Assembly (NCBI RefSeq): GCF_005239225.2
Contig: NC_133294.1
Coordinates: forward strand, 21,899,631-21,963,630
DNA from: Populus alba
Taxonomy: Eukaryota > Streptophyta > Magnoliopsida > Malpighiales > Salicaceae
Direction: 5' to 3'
Length of the DNA stretch: 64,000 nucleotides
The notes under the pieces are model-generated. The model saw only the letters and a program-made list of their open reading frames with translations. It made no database searches and was not told the DNA's origin. The number at the start of each line of letters is the position of its first letter. The stretch's first letter is position 1. The position numbers and the translations under genes are program-made. Below are positions 38,372-50,214 of the stretch, one piece after another.

Positions 38372-39419
38372 TAAGAGTGTTCAAAAAAACCGACCAACTA
38401 ATTAAACCTAAAAAACGAGAAAAAATTAACCGAAAAAACCGAACCGATAGAAAAAACCGAATAAACCGATTAAAAAATAAAAAAACCACCCGGTTCGGTT
38501 CGGTTCCGGTTTAAAAAAGCTTAAACCGATTGAACCGAACCAAAACGAACCTATTTAAAAAAAAAAAGTATAAAAAGAACAATTCCTAACCCTAAATCAT
38601 TTTCCCTTTTAACAGCCGTCAACCCCCCCCCCCTCCCCCTCCCCCTCCCCTCCCCATTTTTCCCTTGCCTTTCCCCTTCCCCTTCCTATAACCCTAAATC
38701 ACTTTCTCCTTTTCTAGCCGCCAACCCCCCCTCCAGCCTTTCCCTTTTCCCCTCCCCCTTCCCCTTCCCCTTTCTAGAACCCTAAATCACTTTCCCCCTT
38801 TCCAGCCGCCACCCCCCTCAAGCCTTCCCTTCCATTTCCCCCTTCCTAACCTTCCCCTTCCAGTTTCACAATCTAGATGCAAGGGAACCATTATTCAAGA
38901 AATCCATACAATATAACTTATATTAGTTACATCTTTGTGCTGGGCGGAGGCAAGCTTTGAGATTCTTTACATACCCCAAAAGAAAAGGCTTTGCTAAAGC
39001 CAATACGACATTCATAGCTGGCGAAAGAGCCAAAGACCCAAGAAAATTTTTGGTCAATCAGCTCTCTCGGGACCTCCCTTTCCCTTCCCCTTCTTAGCCC
39101 CTATATGGAAAACTTTGATTGATGGTTGCTTTTCTTGAATTTCTAAGTGGTTGTTGTGATTAATAACTTAGATTGATATTTGATGTCAGATTTTTCCTTT
39201 GATTTAGCTCAGTGATGAAGATGAGTTTGATTTTTCTGGTTTTTATGCTAAAAAACCGACCCGAACCAAACAAAAACTGGTTCGGTTTGAACCGATTCTC
39301 GGTTTGGTTTGAATCGATTCTCGGTTCGGTTCGGTTTATATTAATAAGAAATACTCTTTTCCGGTTCAGTTGAATTTTTGAGTTAAAACCGAACCGAACT
39401 GGACCCGTGAACACCCCTA
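38372..39419. mobile_element. Non-autonomous hAT-like DNA transposon with 8-bp target-site duplication
   Basis: Terminal inverted repeats TAAGAGTGTTCA (left) and TGAACACCCCTA (right) match at 10 of 12 positions and fit the hAT end pattern. They are flanked by GTCAATAG at 38364-38371 and 39420-39427. Both subterminal regions are packed with AACCGAACC / GGTTCGGTT words in opposite directions. The interior holds a pyrimidine-rich tandem repeat (38580-38870, units carrying AACCCTAAATCA) and a non-repetitive stretch (38875-39090) that reads as coding-like in one plus frame. There is no transposase. Length 1,048 bp. Confidence 0.85.
38575..38870 (+). repeat. Pyrimidine-rich tandem repeat inside the hAT-like element (3 units)
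   Basis: Three units of roughly 90 bp each contain AACCCTAAATCA, then TTTTCC, AGCCG and CAACCCCCC words, followed by runs of CCCCTTCC. The CCCTAAA word recalls telomere or gene-leader sequence, but the spacing shows it is part of this repeat. Confidence 0.75.
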
Positions 39420-39420
39420 G

Positions 39421-40050
39421 TCAATAGGTATGGCAACAAGCCAAACTCATGCCCATTTAGGCTTAGCATATAGCCGAGCCTAATCAAGTCTGGCAACATG
39501 CCAAATCCATGTCCAATTTGAGCTTGGCACTCAGCTAAGCACGAAAATGCTGGGTCCGATAGCACACCAGACCCATACTCACTTGGCATGACTTTTTTCC
39601 AGACTCGTGTCTGCTTAGGATAGACATATAGCCGAGTCTAAGAGCATTAAGTCTAACAGCTTGCCAGACTTGTGCCTCATTGGGCTCGATAGGTAACCAG
39701 GCCCTAGGACACTAGGTTTGACAGCTTGCCAACCCCATACCCACTTGGGCTCGGCACAATACTCAACCTAAAAATGGTAGGACTGGTAGTTTGTCAGATC
39801 CATGTCTACTTGGGCTCAGCATGTAGCCAAACCTAAGGGCATTGGGTCTAACAGCTCGCCACACCCATACCTAATTCAGCTCAGCACGCAGCCAGGTATA
39901 AGGATGTTGGATCTGGCAACTTACCAAACATGTGCCCACTTGGACTCAACTTACAGCCATGTCCAAGGACGTTAAGCCTAGAAGCAAGTTAGACTCATAT
40001 CATTTAAGCCTAACATTCTGTCGAGCATAAGGATGTTAGGTATGAATATA
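39421..40050 (+). repeat. 65-bp tandem repeat, about nine and a half units
   Basis: Unit starts at 39486, 39649, 39714, 39779, 39844, 39909, 39974 and 40038 give steps of 65 (64 for the last), with a disturbed pair of units at 39486-39648. Each unit has the plan GTCTGGCAgcttGCCAGAC and then GGGCTCGGCA...GCCGAGCC, two inverted repeats per unit. Units differ at many positions, so the array is old. Confidence 0.9.
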
Positions 40051-41004
40051 AGCCCCACTCACCTATAAATGGGTTATCACCTTACCGCTAAACCTTCTAA
40101 ACAAAAACTTAAGCTCAAAATTCATTTTTTATAGAGTGCCAAAATATTGATCTATCATCAAACTATAAAACTTTGGCTAAAATTAGGAGGAAATTAAAGA
40201 AAAAATTTGGGTTCTTAATAATTTCAAGAAGACATATATTATTAGGATGAAAATTTAGATTTTGTTGGATATGCAAGACTACCTTTAAGTTTGAAGAGCA
40301 TAATATATTAACATAACTGAAATTACGTTGTCATAAAATTTTAGATAGATAGATTTCAGCGAGTAATTTAACTTTTTTTTAGATAAAATTATAAATATTT
40401 TTAAAACTAATTTTTTTCCTCAAATGATTTTACATATGCACCGTTTATATTAGCTTGAATAATAAATTTCTCGATCAAATTTCAAGAAGACATGTTATAT
40501 GATTTTTTTTTCATTAAAAAGATTATTTCTCGATCAAATTTATTTTTATAAAACTATTTATTTTAGCTAAATCTTATTAGATTATTTATCTAAGCTTGGA
40601 ATAAAAATAATTTAATGGCAGAATATCTTCTCTAACTACCCTTTGCTTTCGTTGTCTTTCCTTACCTTCTCCCAGCTGATGAAGAATTACTTTCTGGTGT
40701 TTAAAATAAAATCTCTCTCACTAGATCTTGAATAAATCATTTAAACCTCATATATTTTTTTTTATAAATTTAATATATAAGAATCCATGCAAGGAGTCTT
40801 ATAATGGAAATATATAGAGCCCCAAAAAAATATCTTATAATGAACAAGCTAGATTTTTTAATAGAGTTATTTTTATTTTTATTTTGTTTTTTTAGTTTAG
40901 TTGGAATAGATTTTTCTTTTCTTTTTTTCCTATCCACATAAACATAATCTTTTCTTTTTCTAGTTAGCCAAATCTTTTTGCACTATCTTTTATATAAAAT
41001 CTTA

Positions 41005-41066
<62 letters not shown>

Positions 41067-43269
41067 TAAAACATGCAAATATTGCATCACAAGTTTTCAA
41101 CAAAGAAGTGTTTCTTTTACATTGCGTCTCGTGCAAACTTTAATTCGTACCATGCATATTTGGGAAATATCTAGTCTTGTATATACCATCACCAACCATC
41201 ATAATTTTTTTATTTAATTTAATTAATATTGTTGCACCATCCGTGTCCTTTTCTAGAGCTAATTCAAGGGTGTCGTCACAGCCCACGTCATTTGGAAGAA
41301 GAAGATCGACTTATTTTCAAGATGGGTTACGAAAGAAGTGTTTAGAGAAAATGGAGTGGTGAAAAGTTCATTCAAGTTTACATAGTTTTCTCCCCAACTA
41401 CAACCAACCACAACAACATGTAAGGTGATAGGGGGAGGGAGGATATAATGGACAGTGCTGGTTAGTAAAAGAAGTGGTTGCTCCATCAATTGCTGGCCAA
41501 AATCATGATTAAGAATAGAATTTGGAGGAGTAACGATCATGATTAGAATTGCGACACACAAAGACCTCATAACAGAATATTTTTGATGTAGTGCTAGCTA
41601 GTGGTACCGTTATATGAGAGAGAGAGAGAGAGAGAGAGATAGCCATTGATCTTACAATGTAATAATCACCACAAATATTGTGTTAGCAAGTGGCTAAAGT
41701 GAATGTATGTTGGTGAAAATAAAGAATGTTTAGTCTCTTTGCTTACTCAATGCATGCCATCATCAATGGTAATAAATGTGTATATATTTAATAAGGGAGT
41801 GTAGTGTTCGTCTCATATGGGCAAAAAGATGTGTAAATTTTCTTGTGACTAGTTTAGTTAGTTAAACGTGGAATATTTGACTTGACGAGGGACTTCAACT
41901 TGGTAAAGTGATCAACGTAATCACTTCCCGCTTTATATGTTTTTTATTATTAATATTATTTTTAAGAAAACCTCTTGTTCTTGGTATAATTAGTTTTTAT
42001 TATATTTAATTTTTTAATTGTTGAGTTAAGGAATTCTGGATAAATAATGAATTGTTTGGCATAAAAAAAAATAGTATGCATAATAATTTATTCGACCATT
42101 GTAATGTGCTAAAATTTTACAGATTGTTCTAAAAATGTAATTATATAAAAACAACTAGCTTGTAGTTGTTTTCATTTTCAAGCCTGAATTAAACCCGGAA
42201 ACTTTTGTTTGAAATTTTCTTTAGTAATCTCTTCCTTATTGTTTTTTAGATTATGACTTTTAGTTTAACTAAGTTTTTACTAATTATGATATTTTTTTAT
42301 ATATTTAAACAGCTATTTTTATAAAAGAATTAACCTAATGAAGATTTTCAAAGACTTTTAAAAGTGTTTGAAGTTTTTTCAATTATTAAGGTTTATAATC
42401 TTAGGATTTAAAAACCCTGGTTTTTTCTCTACGGTTTAGGACTGTAAAACTTTAGTTAATAAGGAACAATATCCATACTATTTGTTGTGTCAATTAGTAT
42501 CATAATACATTGACATATTCGAGAGACAAAAGTGTTGCTAATAACTACTCAATCCATGATGCATGAGTGGTGGTCGTCTAGTACATTAATCTGAGGGCTT
42601 AGAGGTAGTGCAAAGAAACCAATCAAAGATACTAGATTGAGTGGAGCATTCATTAGCAAAAATCACAAAACACACAAACCATATGACACTACAAGAAAGA
42701 GGCGCAAACTGGCAAGGAAAAGGGTTTGCTTAGATACTTATCTCGAGGCAAACCAAATTCTAAACCTATTTTTGTAAACCCATATATGCATTATATTGAT
42801 TTGCAAAATGCGTACACAACAGGCAATGTACTGAAAACTTAACTTTTAATCAACTTTTTTGTAGATATCTTCCTAAACTTTAAGAGATTCTTTTTTTTTT
42901 AAGAACATTTTTTGAAGAAAGAATTTACTAAATGACTATCGGCCTTGAAAACATATTTTTTATTGAATAAGGTTCCTTGTTATATATATATAAAAGAGTA
43001 AGATTTATCATATGCAAAATTATTTATGTTGCTGATAATTGGTGGATTAAAGTTTTAGAAGTAGAGCTTATACTAATAAGCCTATGATTCAATCACAAAA
43101 AACTATGAGAAAATTATGAATTTTAGAGTTGGTTTAAGATTATTACGATGAGATTTTATGTGAGGCATATGAAAAATTAAATTATTATCAATAGCGTAGA
43201 AAAATACAGAGGATGAGGTTGATGGAGACTATAGAGATTTTTCTAATTACAATAAAACTATACCTCAAA
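40051..43269. other. Intergenic, no gene recognised
   Basis: AT-rich DNA with microsatellites: (TTA)n(TA)n at about 41005-41069 and (GA)n at about 41616-41639. A CACTACAAGAAAGAGGCGC word at 42687 resembles the end of a CACTA element, but no partner end was found. Short frames at 41177-41570 are not convincing. Confidence 0.5.
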
Positions 43270-43800
43270 GGCGTTCTTATTAGATGAATGAATTCTGTTT
43301 GAAGCTTGATATCCATTGTTTAAATGAAGATATGAGTTTTGAGGTATTTATCGACTGGATTACTAATTGTGATGGAGTTATGAAATATTTAAAATGATCT
43401 AAAGTGGAGATGAGGCAATTGGTTGAATTCTGATTAAGGGGAATAGCTTTTTTATGGTGAAGACAAGTCCAAGATACATTTTTTTTTTATTATTAGAAAG
43501 TAAGATGTATGTTCATTGTTGGTTTCGAATGAAAATATAATTGAGGAATATATTTGATCCGTTAAATTACACGTGGAAATCAAAAACTACTATGTACTAT
43601 TGTTAATTTGCAAATGTGATGAATACGAGAGATTACAAAGTAATGAATTTGAGATAGTATAAAGGAAAAAATTAGAAACGAAAGTCTCTAGTTTTGAAGT
43701 TGTTAACCGGCCTGTAGTTAGTGAAATTGTCCGGCCAGTTTTTGAGATGGCTCCTTCACCAACTTCCTAGAAGAAAGTAAACTCTAGTAATGACTTTGAT
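43270..43800 (+). pseudogene. Decayed gag of a Ty3/gypsy retrotransposon
   Basis: The plus strand reads KLDIHCLNEDMSFEVFIDW and ITNCDGVMKYLK, then MRQLVEF and further on SFEVVNRPVVSEIV, the order of a plant gypsy capsid region (the FxGDxxxxxFLDWL type of motif). Stops interrupt every frame. No LTRs were identified. It belongs to a different lineage from the element at 27078. Confidence 0.6.
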
Positions 43801-44052
43801 AATAGTTGCTCGAATTCTGAAAAATCTTTTTTTTTTTTTTTTTTTTTTTGAAGATGAGGTAAAAACTAATAACCCATTTGGCTACATGGTTACATTCACG
43901 TTTCCTGTGATTTCATTTTACAAGCTATTTGGTTAATTAATAAATGTTTGTTATTGTTCATGGATCCCATGATCTGCTGCGTTTGAAACGCTAAAAAAAA
44001 GGAAGCAGCTGAGAGTTGCTTCTTGCGCAGCAAAATGCTTCACCGTGCTCTA

Positions 44053-44098
44053 CTGTTCAGTGAACAGTGGATGCATGCCTCCACCGTTCACTGAACAG
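44053..44098. repeat. Inverted repeat with 19-base arms
   Basis: CTGTTCAGTGAACAGTGGA and TCCACCGTTCACTGAACAG pair at 18 of 19 positions round an 8-base loop (TGCATGCC). The left arm contains its own palindrome CTGTTCAGTGAACAG. Followed by a long T run. Confidence 0.85.
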
Positions 44099-44664
44099 TT
44101 TTTTTTTTTTTTTGAAAAATCAGTGCAGTTAATTAATTTCACTCGTATTATTTACGTGAACGTGAACAACAATTTTTTTTTGTTTTTTTTTAATTAGTTT
44201 AAGGTTAATTAAATTTACTTGTACTGTAATCTTAATTTTATTCCTGATAATATTTTACTTAATTTTGTAGTTCTTGTCAGATGAATTTTGTACGTAATAA
44301 AATTGTAGATAGTTTTTTGTTAAAGTAATTTTTTATATATAAAGTATGATTTATTTCATGATGTAATAGCAAGAGTTAAATCCACAATATTTAAATTAAA
44401 AACCATCAATATACATATATATGTGTGTGTGTGTGTATAAATTATTTTATAACCTTAATTTCGAAAGCATTTTTTACTAAACACATTAAATTATTTTTTT
44501 CTTCAACCACACTTTTAACTAAATACCTATTTTTTCAAACAACTTTAATTAAAAATATTTTTATTTAAATAATTTTTTTCAAAATTACAACTACAATAAC
44601 TATCGCAATACCCAAAAAACTCTTCAAACTATAACCCCCGGCTGCTTTAAAAGTTCTACCAAGG
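44099..44664. other. Intergenic, no gene recognised
   Basis: Very AT-rich, with a short (TG)n at about 44424-44437. Confidence 0.6.
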
Positions 44665-44751
44665 ATGAGTGACGAGAATGACACTTCAGAAAATGAATCT
44701 GATGAGTCTGATGAATCTGACAATTCAGACACAAACGAAGTCACTTTTTGA
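44665..44751 (+). CDS. 28-codon acidic open frame, probably a fragment or chance
   Basis: An ATG frame of 28 residues made almost wholly of Ser, Asp, Glu and Asn (ESDESDESDNSD), stopping with TGA. It derives from a short TCTGAT/GAATCTGA repeat. It could be the acidic tail of a lost gene. No further support. Confidence 0.12.
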   Translation: MSDENDTSENESDESDESDNSDTNEVTF

Positions 44752-45074
44752 CTATTTTGTATTATTAAGTGTTTTTTTCTTAGAAAGAACAACCTAATTA
44801 GCCCTAATCCATGAATTCGTCCGAAATTTATAGTTGAATAACTAAATTATATAACGTATATTAACTAATCGATTTGATTTAATCTTTTTGAATTCTGCTC
44901 TTTCAAATGTTTGGCCCGATTCACATTGACTATAAGAAAACATAATAAGAAACATATTCTTACTTTTATTTAATTAATTAGTTGTTTTAACTAGATTAGA
45001 AATAGTTTTTAACATCATATGATAACATATTTAACCAAGTGATTGCGGAATCAAATGCAACACTCTACTCCTCT

Positions 45075-45118
<44 letters not shown>

Positions 45119-45133
45119 TACACACACACACAC
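45075..45133. repeat. Compound microsatellite (TA)n(GA)n(CA)n
   Basis: Three dinucleotide runs follow one another without gaps. Confidence 0.95.
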
Positions 45134-45999
45134 GAAGATGTTTTTGGAAATAGTCGAATTGTGAACGTTCTTGTGAAGACCTTTTTTAATTATAGTTCAT
45201 ACTTATGATAGAATTCCATATGGGAAACTTACCTCGTAATTTATGTAGAAGGAGTCTTTTGTTTGGTTGCTAGGAACCACAAAATTCTTACTTGCACATT
45301 CTGGTAAGGTGTTGTTTTCAGAATTCCAGATATATTGTCATTGATACAATTTGAACTCATGCATATTGGAGCAATAAATTAGGTACTGGAGAGGAGTAAT
45401 CATTACATTACCACTTCTTTAGTCCCGATAAAGACGATGCTTAGAATCGGACTCATCAACTTATTGCATTACAAGGGAAATTAGAAATTTCTTACCCCAT
45501 GGAGAACAAAGGATGACGTCAGGATCGGTCATGAAACTTGGTGGTGTTCCCTCCTGTGGAAGGCGATTGCGTTCCACTGAGGCTCTGTTTATGTTGCTTC
45601 TTCTTGATCTGCTTTGATGATTTTAAACCAAGATAAAATTGGAGGACATATCGATCCTTCACACAATATAGCGTTCATGCCCCACCTTAAAAGAGAGAGG
45701 GACCTTGAGTTTAAATCTATAAATCATATTCAAAATAAATAGTTATTACTCTTATCTCCAACCCAATGAAATTAATTCGTTCAGGACTAGATTGTAATAA
45801 TTATTCTACTAATTTCATAGCCCTAAATCAAAAGGTGAACTAAAATTATCTCTAACATGTATCCCTTTTAATGAAAACATTTTATACTTCAAAATTTATA
45901 CAAATTTATTATTATCTTATCATGAAACTTAATTTAATTAGAAAGAGTGAAGATGATAGGATTTCAACTTAGAACAAAGTTTTATCATAAATCACTACT
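45134..45999. other. Intergenic; one coding-like island on the minus strand
   Basis: At about 45500-45625 the minus strand is GC-balanced and open in two frames (one reads RSRRSNINRASVERNRLPQ, then TPPSFMTDPD) and runs into a GGTAAG donor-like site at 45490. I do not recognise it. It may be an exon relic. The rest is AT-rich. Confidence 0.35.
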
Positions 46000-46440
46000 A
46001 GATTTAATAGTTTTACCAATGAAAATTTATATCGGTATTTACACTACCAGTTCATCAGTACATATGTTTCTGATAAACTTGCAGACAGAAACAGTACGTC
46101 GGAAAAACTCTTGTTGGTAATTTATAGATTGTTGGTAATAAATATATCGATGGATTTGCAGACAGACAAAGTGTGCCAAAAAAATTTCCCGTTTTATTTT
46201 ATAGGTAAATCCATCGGTAAATATAACATATCACCGACAAAATACCACATGTAATTTCATCGGTGTGTCATCAGTAATAGTGATATTTTTAGTAATTCTT
46301 TTTCAACTCTATAAAATATATTGACGGTCTAGTTTCGTCAATAACCCCATTAATAATAGTAGCATTTGCAGTAATTCTTTTCTGACTTACTGAAATATAC
46401 TGACAGAGTTGTGCTGTCAATAACCCCGTCAGTAATATTT
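46000..46440. mobile_element. CACTA-like (En/Spm) element fragment
   Basis: Dense CATCGGTAAAT / ACCGACAAAAT / ATCGATGGATTTGCAGACAG words in both directions, with CACTACTAG near 46000 and CACTACCAG near 46042. These are typical of the subterminal region of plant CACTA elements. Ends and transposase are not seen. Confidence 0.5.
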
Positions 46441-46842
46441 AAAAAAAAATTGGATTATAAGTAGAAAAATAATTAAAATAAAATTATATTTAGGCATCGT
46501 AAAGGCTAAGTCGTGTAAAATTAATAAATTTTCTGGAAAAAAGACTTATATAAGCCAACTCGAGTGGAGTAGAAGCCAAACAATGAAGAGAACTCAAATA
46601 AAAAAATAGCAAAACCTCACCAATCAAGCAACAATGAGATTGGAAAAAAAATAGGGGCCTATATTTCAAATCAAATAAAGATGAATACATATCATCATAC
46701 TCCAAAACATTGAACAAATGTGTTTTGCCAAAATTCATAAGAGAAATCCCTGATGGGATCCATTAAAAGAAAAGTCACCTCGAAATGGCTAAGAATTGGA
46801 AATGTCTTTGAAAATTTTTCACTTTTGAGAAATTTTTTACCA

Positions 46843-47420
46843 GAACAGGCCACTAATGAGAATTAGATCACACGAAGAATCTTTGTATTTTTAAATTGGA
46901 AAGGTCACTCATCACAATGAGATCAATTTTGAAAAAAAAAAAAAAACTTTTGAGTTTTTCACTAATGAGCAGGTCACCCATGAGAATTAGATCACTTTTA
47001 AAAAGTCAAAGTCTTTGACTTTTTCACCAACGAGCAAGTCGCCTGAAACAATTAGACTACTTTAGAAAAATCTTAGTAATTTTCACCTACGGGCAGGTTG
47101 CCTGGAACAATTAGAGTATTCTCAAAAAAATCTTTGTATTTTTCACCAACAGGTAGGTTGCCTAGAACAATTAGACCATTTTCAAAACATCTCTGTATTT
47201 TTCACTAACGGGTAGATCGTTTGGAAGAATTAAATATTTTCTAAAAAATCTTCACATTCTTCACCAATAGGCAAGTGGCCTAGAACAATTAGACCACTTT
47301 CAAAAAAGCTCCATATTTTCCACCAACGAACGGGTTGCCTAGAATAATTAGACCATTTCTGGAAATTTTTGGATTTTAATTAATGAGGTAGGTTGCCTTT
47401 GAAATGACTAATTGTTTAAG
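46843..47420 (+). repeat. Tandem repeat of about 60 bp, eight to ten units
   Basis: Unit starts (CACCAACGGGCAGGTTGCC or variants) at 46960, 47025, 47084, 47144, 47203, 47262, 47321 and 47379 give steps of 65, 59, 60, 59, 59, 59 and 58. Each continues AACAATTAGACCA and a purine-rich half. Two more decayed units lie to the left. It is non-coding. Confidence 0.9.
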
Positions 47421-47559
47421 ATTTCACTCTCTCTCAAGGAAGGTCATATGTTAGTTTACTACTTTCAAAGTTTCCAGGATTCTTGAAAGAAGTAAAAGTT
47501 CTTTTCCATGACTAATTTTCTTTATAAATTTACTATGCAAGGCCAAAAGGAAACAAGAT

Positions 47560-48060
47560 TTTTCAATGGTTGTGCATCGTAAATATTATAAAGAGAAGGC
47601 AACTGTCATAACCTAATTTTTTAATTTCTAGGAAAATATAAAAAAAGGGAGAAAATAATAATTTGAGAATTGGGTCAAAACAACACAAATTAAAGGTTTG
47701 GGGACGAAAAGAAAAAACAGAGACAAAGGAAGAAGGAGAGGAGAAACTAAGGAGACAGGGAAGGAGGGAACCCAGAAAATAGAGAAAGAGAAAACCCAAA
47801 AAAAAAAACAAAAGGGAAAGAACAGAAAACAATAACACAGAACAAGGATCTGGTGTTGATTTGTCCAATCCAACAACGAAAAAACAAAGAGAACAAAAAG
47901 GGAGTTATACAGAGAAAGAGTAATCGTAAAGAAACATAACAAAATAGAAAGAGCCAAAGAAAAGAACAGCCACAAAGAAAATAAACAAAAAAGGAACAGA
48001 AAAGGCATTGTCTAGCCAACGCACCATCGCCCTTAACTTCGCCTTCAGCAGCAACTCACA
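47560..48060. other. Purine-rich tract, possibly a retroelement leader
   Basis: Almost wholly A and G on the plus strand. Overlapping minus-strand frames (47563-48019) of Phe/Leu/Ser follow from this composition and are not genes. Such tracts are common downstream of the promoter in long LTRs. Confidence 0.5.
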
Positions 48061-48264
48061 AGTTAAGTCATTCTTCTTTCCCCACTTGTAATTTTAATTA
48101 CTCTGGCACTGTTGCAAGCATACATGAATAATTCACGCATGCCTACTACTATGGCCAGCTTGGTCACTAATCTAGGTTAGTGACCAAACTAGGCTAATTG
48201 GATCAAGCCCAGCCTGTATGGATGAGCTAGATCCATCCTGCCATAAAAAAAAGACAAAAACTAT

Positions 48265-49079
48265 TGGAATCGGCATGGGTCGACTCAACCCGACTTCCAC
48301 GCCTCATGGTTTTGTTCCTGCCAACCCACATGCCCCAAAATGCATTCTATAATGTTAGGTACCAACTGCCTCAATATGCCCTGGCTCTGGACATTTTTCT
48401 TTCAATATGGGATGTTACAATCCCCCCACCTTAAGAATGAGACATCCTTGACTCTGATACCGTATGTAAGGCCTAGCCCACTCCCCCTTGCAAAATATTA
48501 TCCATTATGGCTTAGCCCAACCTGACTTTCACGCCTCATAGTTTTGTTCATAGCAACCCACATGCCCCAAAACGCATCCTACAAGGTTAGGTATCAACTA
48601 TATTAATATGCCCTGGCACTTAACACTCTTCTATTGATATGAGAAAAAAAAAAAAAAAATTGTTTACAATCTCCCCATCTTAAGAATAAGTCGTCCTTGG
48701 CTCTGGTACCATATGTAAGGCCTGGCCCACTCCCCCTTACATAATATTGTTCGTTATGGCTCAGCCCAACCCGGCTTCCACAACTCAAGGTTTTGTTCCT
48801 GGTAACCCACAGGCCCCAAAATGCGTCCTACATGGTTAGGTACCAACAACCTTAATATGCCTTGACTTTGAACACTTTTCTCTCATTGTGGGATGTTACA
48901 ATCCCCCCACCTTAAGAACAAGTCGTCCTCAGCTCTAATACCATATGTAAGGTCTAGCCCACTCCCCTTGCAAAATATTGTTCAATATGGCTTAGCCCAA
49001 CCCGGCTTCTACACCTTACGGTTTTGTTTCGGGCAACCCACATGCCCCAAACCACGTCCTACAAGGTTAAGTACAAACT
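48265..49079 (+). repeat. Tandem LTR-like repeat of about 240 bp (continues at 50215)
   Basis: Units beginning TGTAAGGCCTAGCCCACTC and ending ...CTCTGATACCA start at 48465, 48714 and 48946, preceded by a partial unit from about 48265. Steps are 249 and 232. Within each: CCCAACCCGGCTTCCAC, CCCACATGCCCCAAAA, GGTTAGGTACCAACT, ATGTGGGATGTTACAATCC. TG...CA ends suggest tandem LTRs of a small LTR element. The last unit is interrupted at 49079 by a LINE and resumes at 50215. Confidence 0.85.
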
Positions 49080-50214
49080 TTTTTTTTTTTGTTAGTAGTC
49101 GAAATTTTATTAAAAGGAAAAAGCTACAAAGATAGTAGCCTAACTTACATCAGAAGAACAAACAGAGGAAAGGGAAGCACAAAAACTGTTGCATGAAACA
49201 GGGGAAAGCAACAAAAAGAGAACAGATAAATCAAAAGAAACCAACTCCTCCCGACTAAACATTCTCTATATTAAGCTTGAAAGAGTTGGAGTCAAGCCTC
49301 AGCCATAAAGTAATACTTTGGCGCACCATGGAGAAACAGATTTGAAGGTTAGGGGCAGCGTCATTAAAAATAACATCATTTCGATGAAGCCAAAGATTCC
49401 AAACAACGCATGAGAAAAGAAGTTGTCATGAGAGATTTTGTTGCTTGCCTTTAACCATAGAAGACCATTGGTAGCACATATCATCAACAGATTTTGGAAA
49501 AACACTGCAAAAGCCCCGATTAGAAAGCAGTTTCATCCATATATTCCAAGAGAAGTGGCAGTGAATGAAGAGGTGACTTGAAGATTCCAAGCTTTTATTG
49601 CAGAAAGCACATCTTGACTCCTGAAGAGAGAGGTAGTCGCGTTGAAATAGAAAATCTCTTGTGGTTACTTTATCTTGGACAAGGAGCCAAAGGAAAAGCT
49701 GCACTTTTGGTGGGGTTAGTTTTATCCAAACAGAAGATTGGAATGGTTTGGCTCCACCGTAGAGTAACTGGTCCATCAATTTGGAGCAAGATTTTACACT
49801 GAAGAGGCCATCGTTGTTGAGGGTCCAGATTTTCTTATCCATCTTGTGGCAGAACATTGGCTTGGATTCCAGCAAGGATGATAAAAGTGATAGTTGTTCT
49901 TGTTCAAAATGAAAAAGAGGTCTGCGCCATTGTAAGGACCAGAGCCAGATTCCATTGCTCCATCTACCCATGTCAGCCACCAAAGCATATTTAGAGGAAG
50001 ACAAAAGATATAGCCTTGGGAAGGCTGTTTTGAGAGGGTCGTCACCAATCCAGCTGTCTAGCCAAAAGGATGTTAAATTGCCATTCCCCACCATGAATTT
50101 GCAATGATTCGTGAAGACTTGGTGAACGTCGGTTTGAACAATGGACATAATATCCTTCCATATCTTGGATGGTTGGTTGTAGAAAATTGGGATCCCATTC
50201 TCATAAGATGGATT
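49080..50214 (-). mobile_element. 5'-truncated LINE with 9-bp target-site duplication
   Basis: A minus-strand non-LTR retrotransposon end, 1,135 bp. The poly(A) tail appears as the T run at 49080-49090, and the direct repeat GTACAAACT flanks it at 49071-49079 and 50215-50223. The main frame (about 50210 to 49426) carries the zinc-binding domain found after LINE reverse transcriptases: WIKLTPPKVQLFLWLL, then CAFCNKSLESSSHLFIHC with its Cys/His set. A frame change near 49430 precedes the last part (VVWNLWLHRNDVIF...), which ends at a TAG near 49256. The reverse transcriptase itself was never copied, as is usual for truncated insertions. Confidence 0.92.

Noticed and set aside
38575..38870. AACCCTAAATCA words suggesting interstitial telomere sequence
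   Set aside because: CCCTAAA occurs once per repeat unit of about 90 bp and never in tandem, so it belongs to the pyrimidine-rich repeat of the hAT-like element.
42687..42705. CACTACAAGAAAGAGGCGC as the end of a CACTA transposon
   Set aside because: No matching inverted end or subterminal repeats were found near it. A single word is not enough to call an element.
47563..48019. Three overlapping Phe/Leu/Ser-rich frames that resemble membrane proteins
   Set aside because: All come from an A/G-rich tract read on the other strand; overlapping frames with the same composition indicate an artefact.
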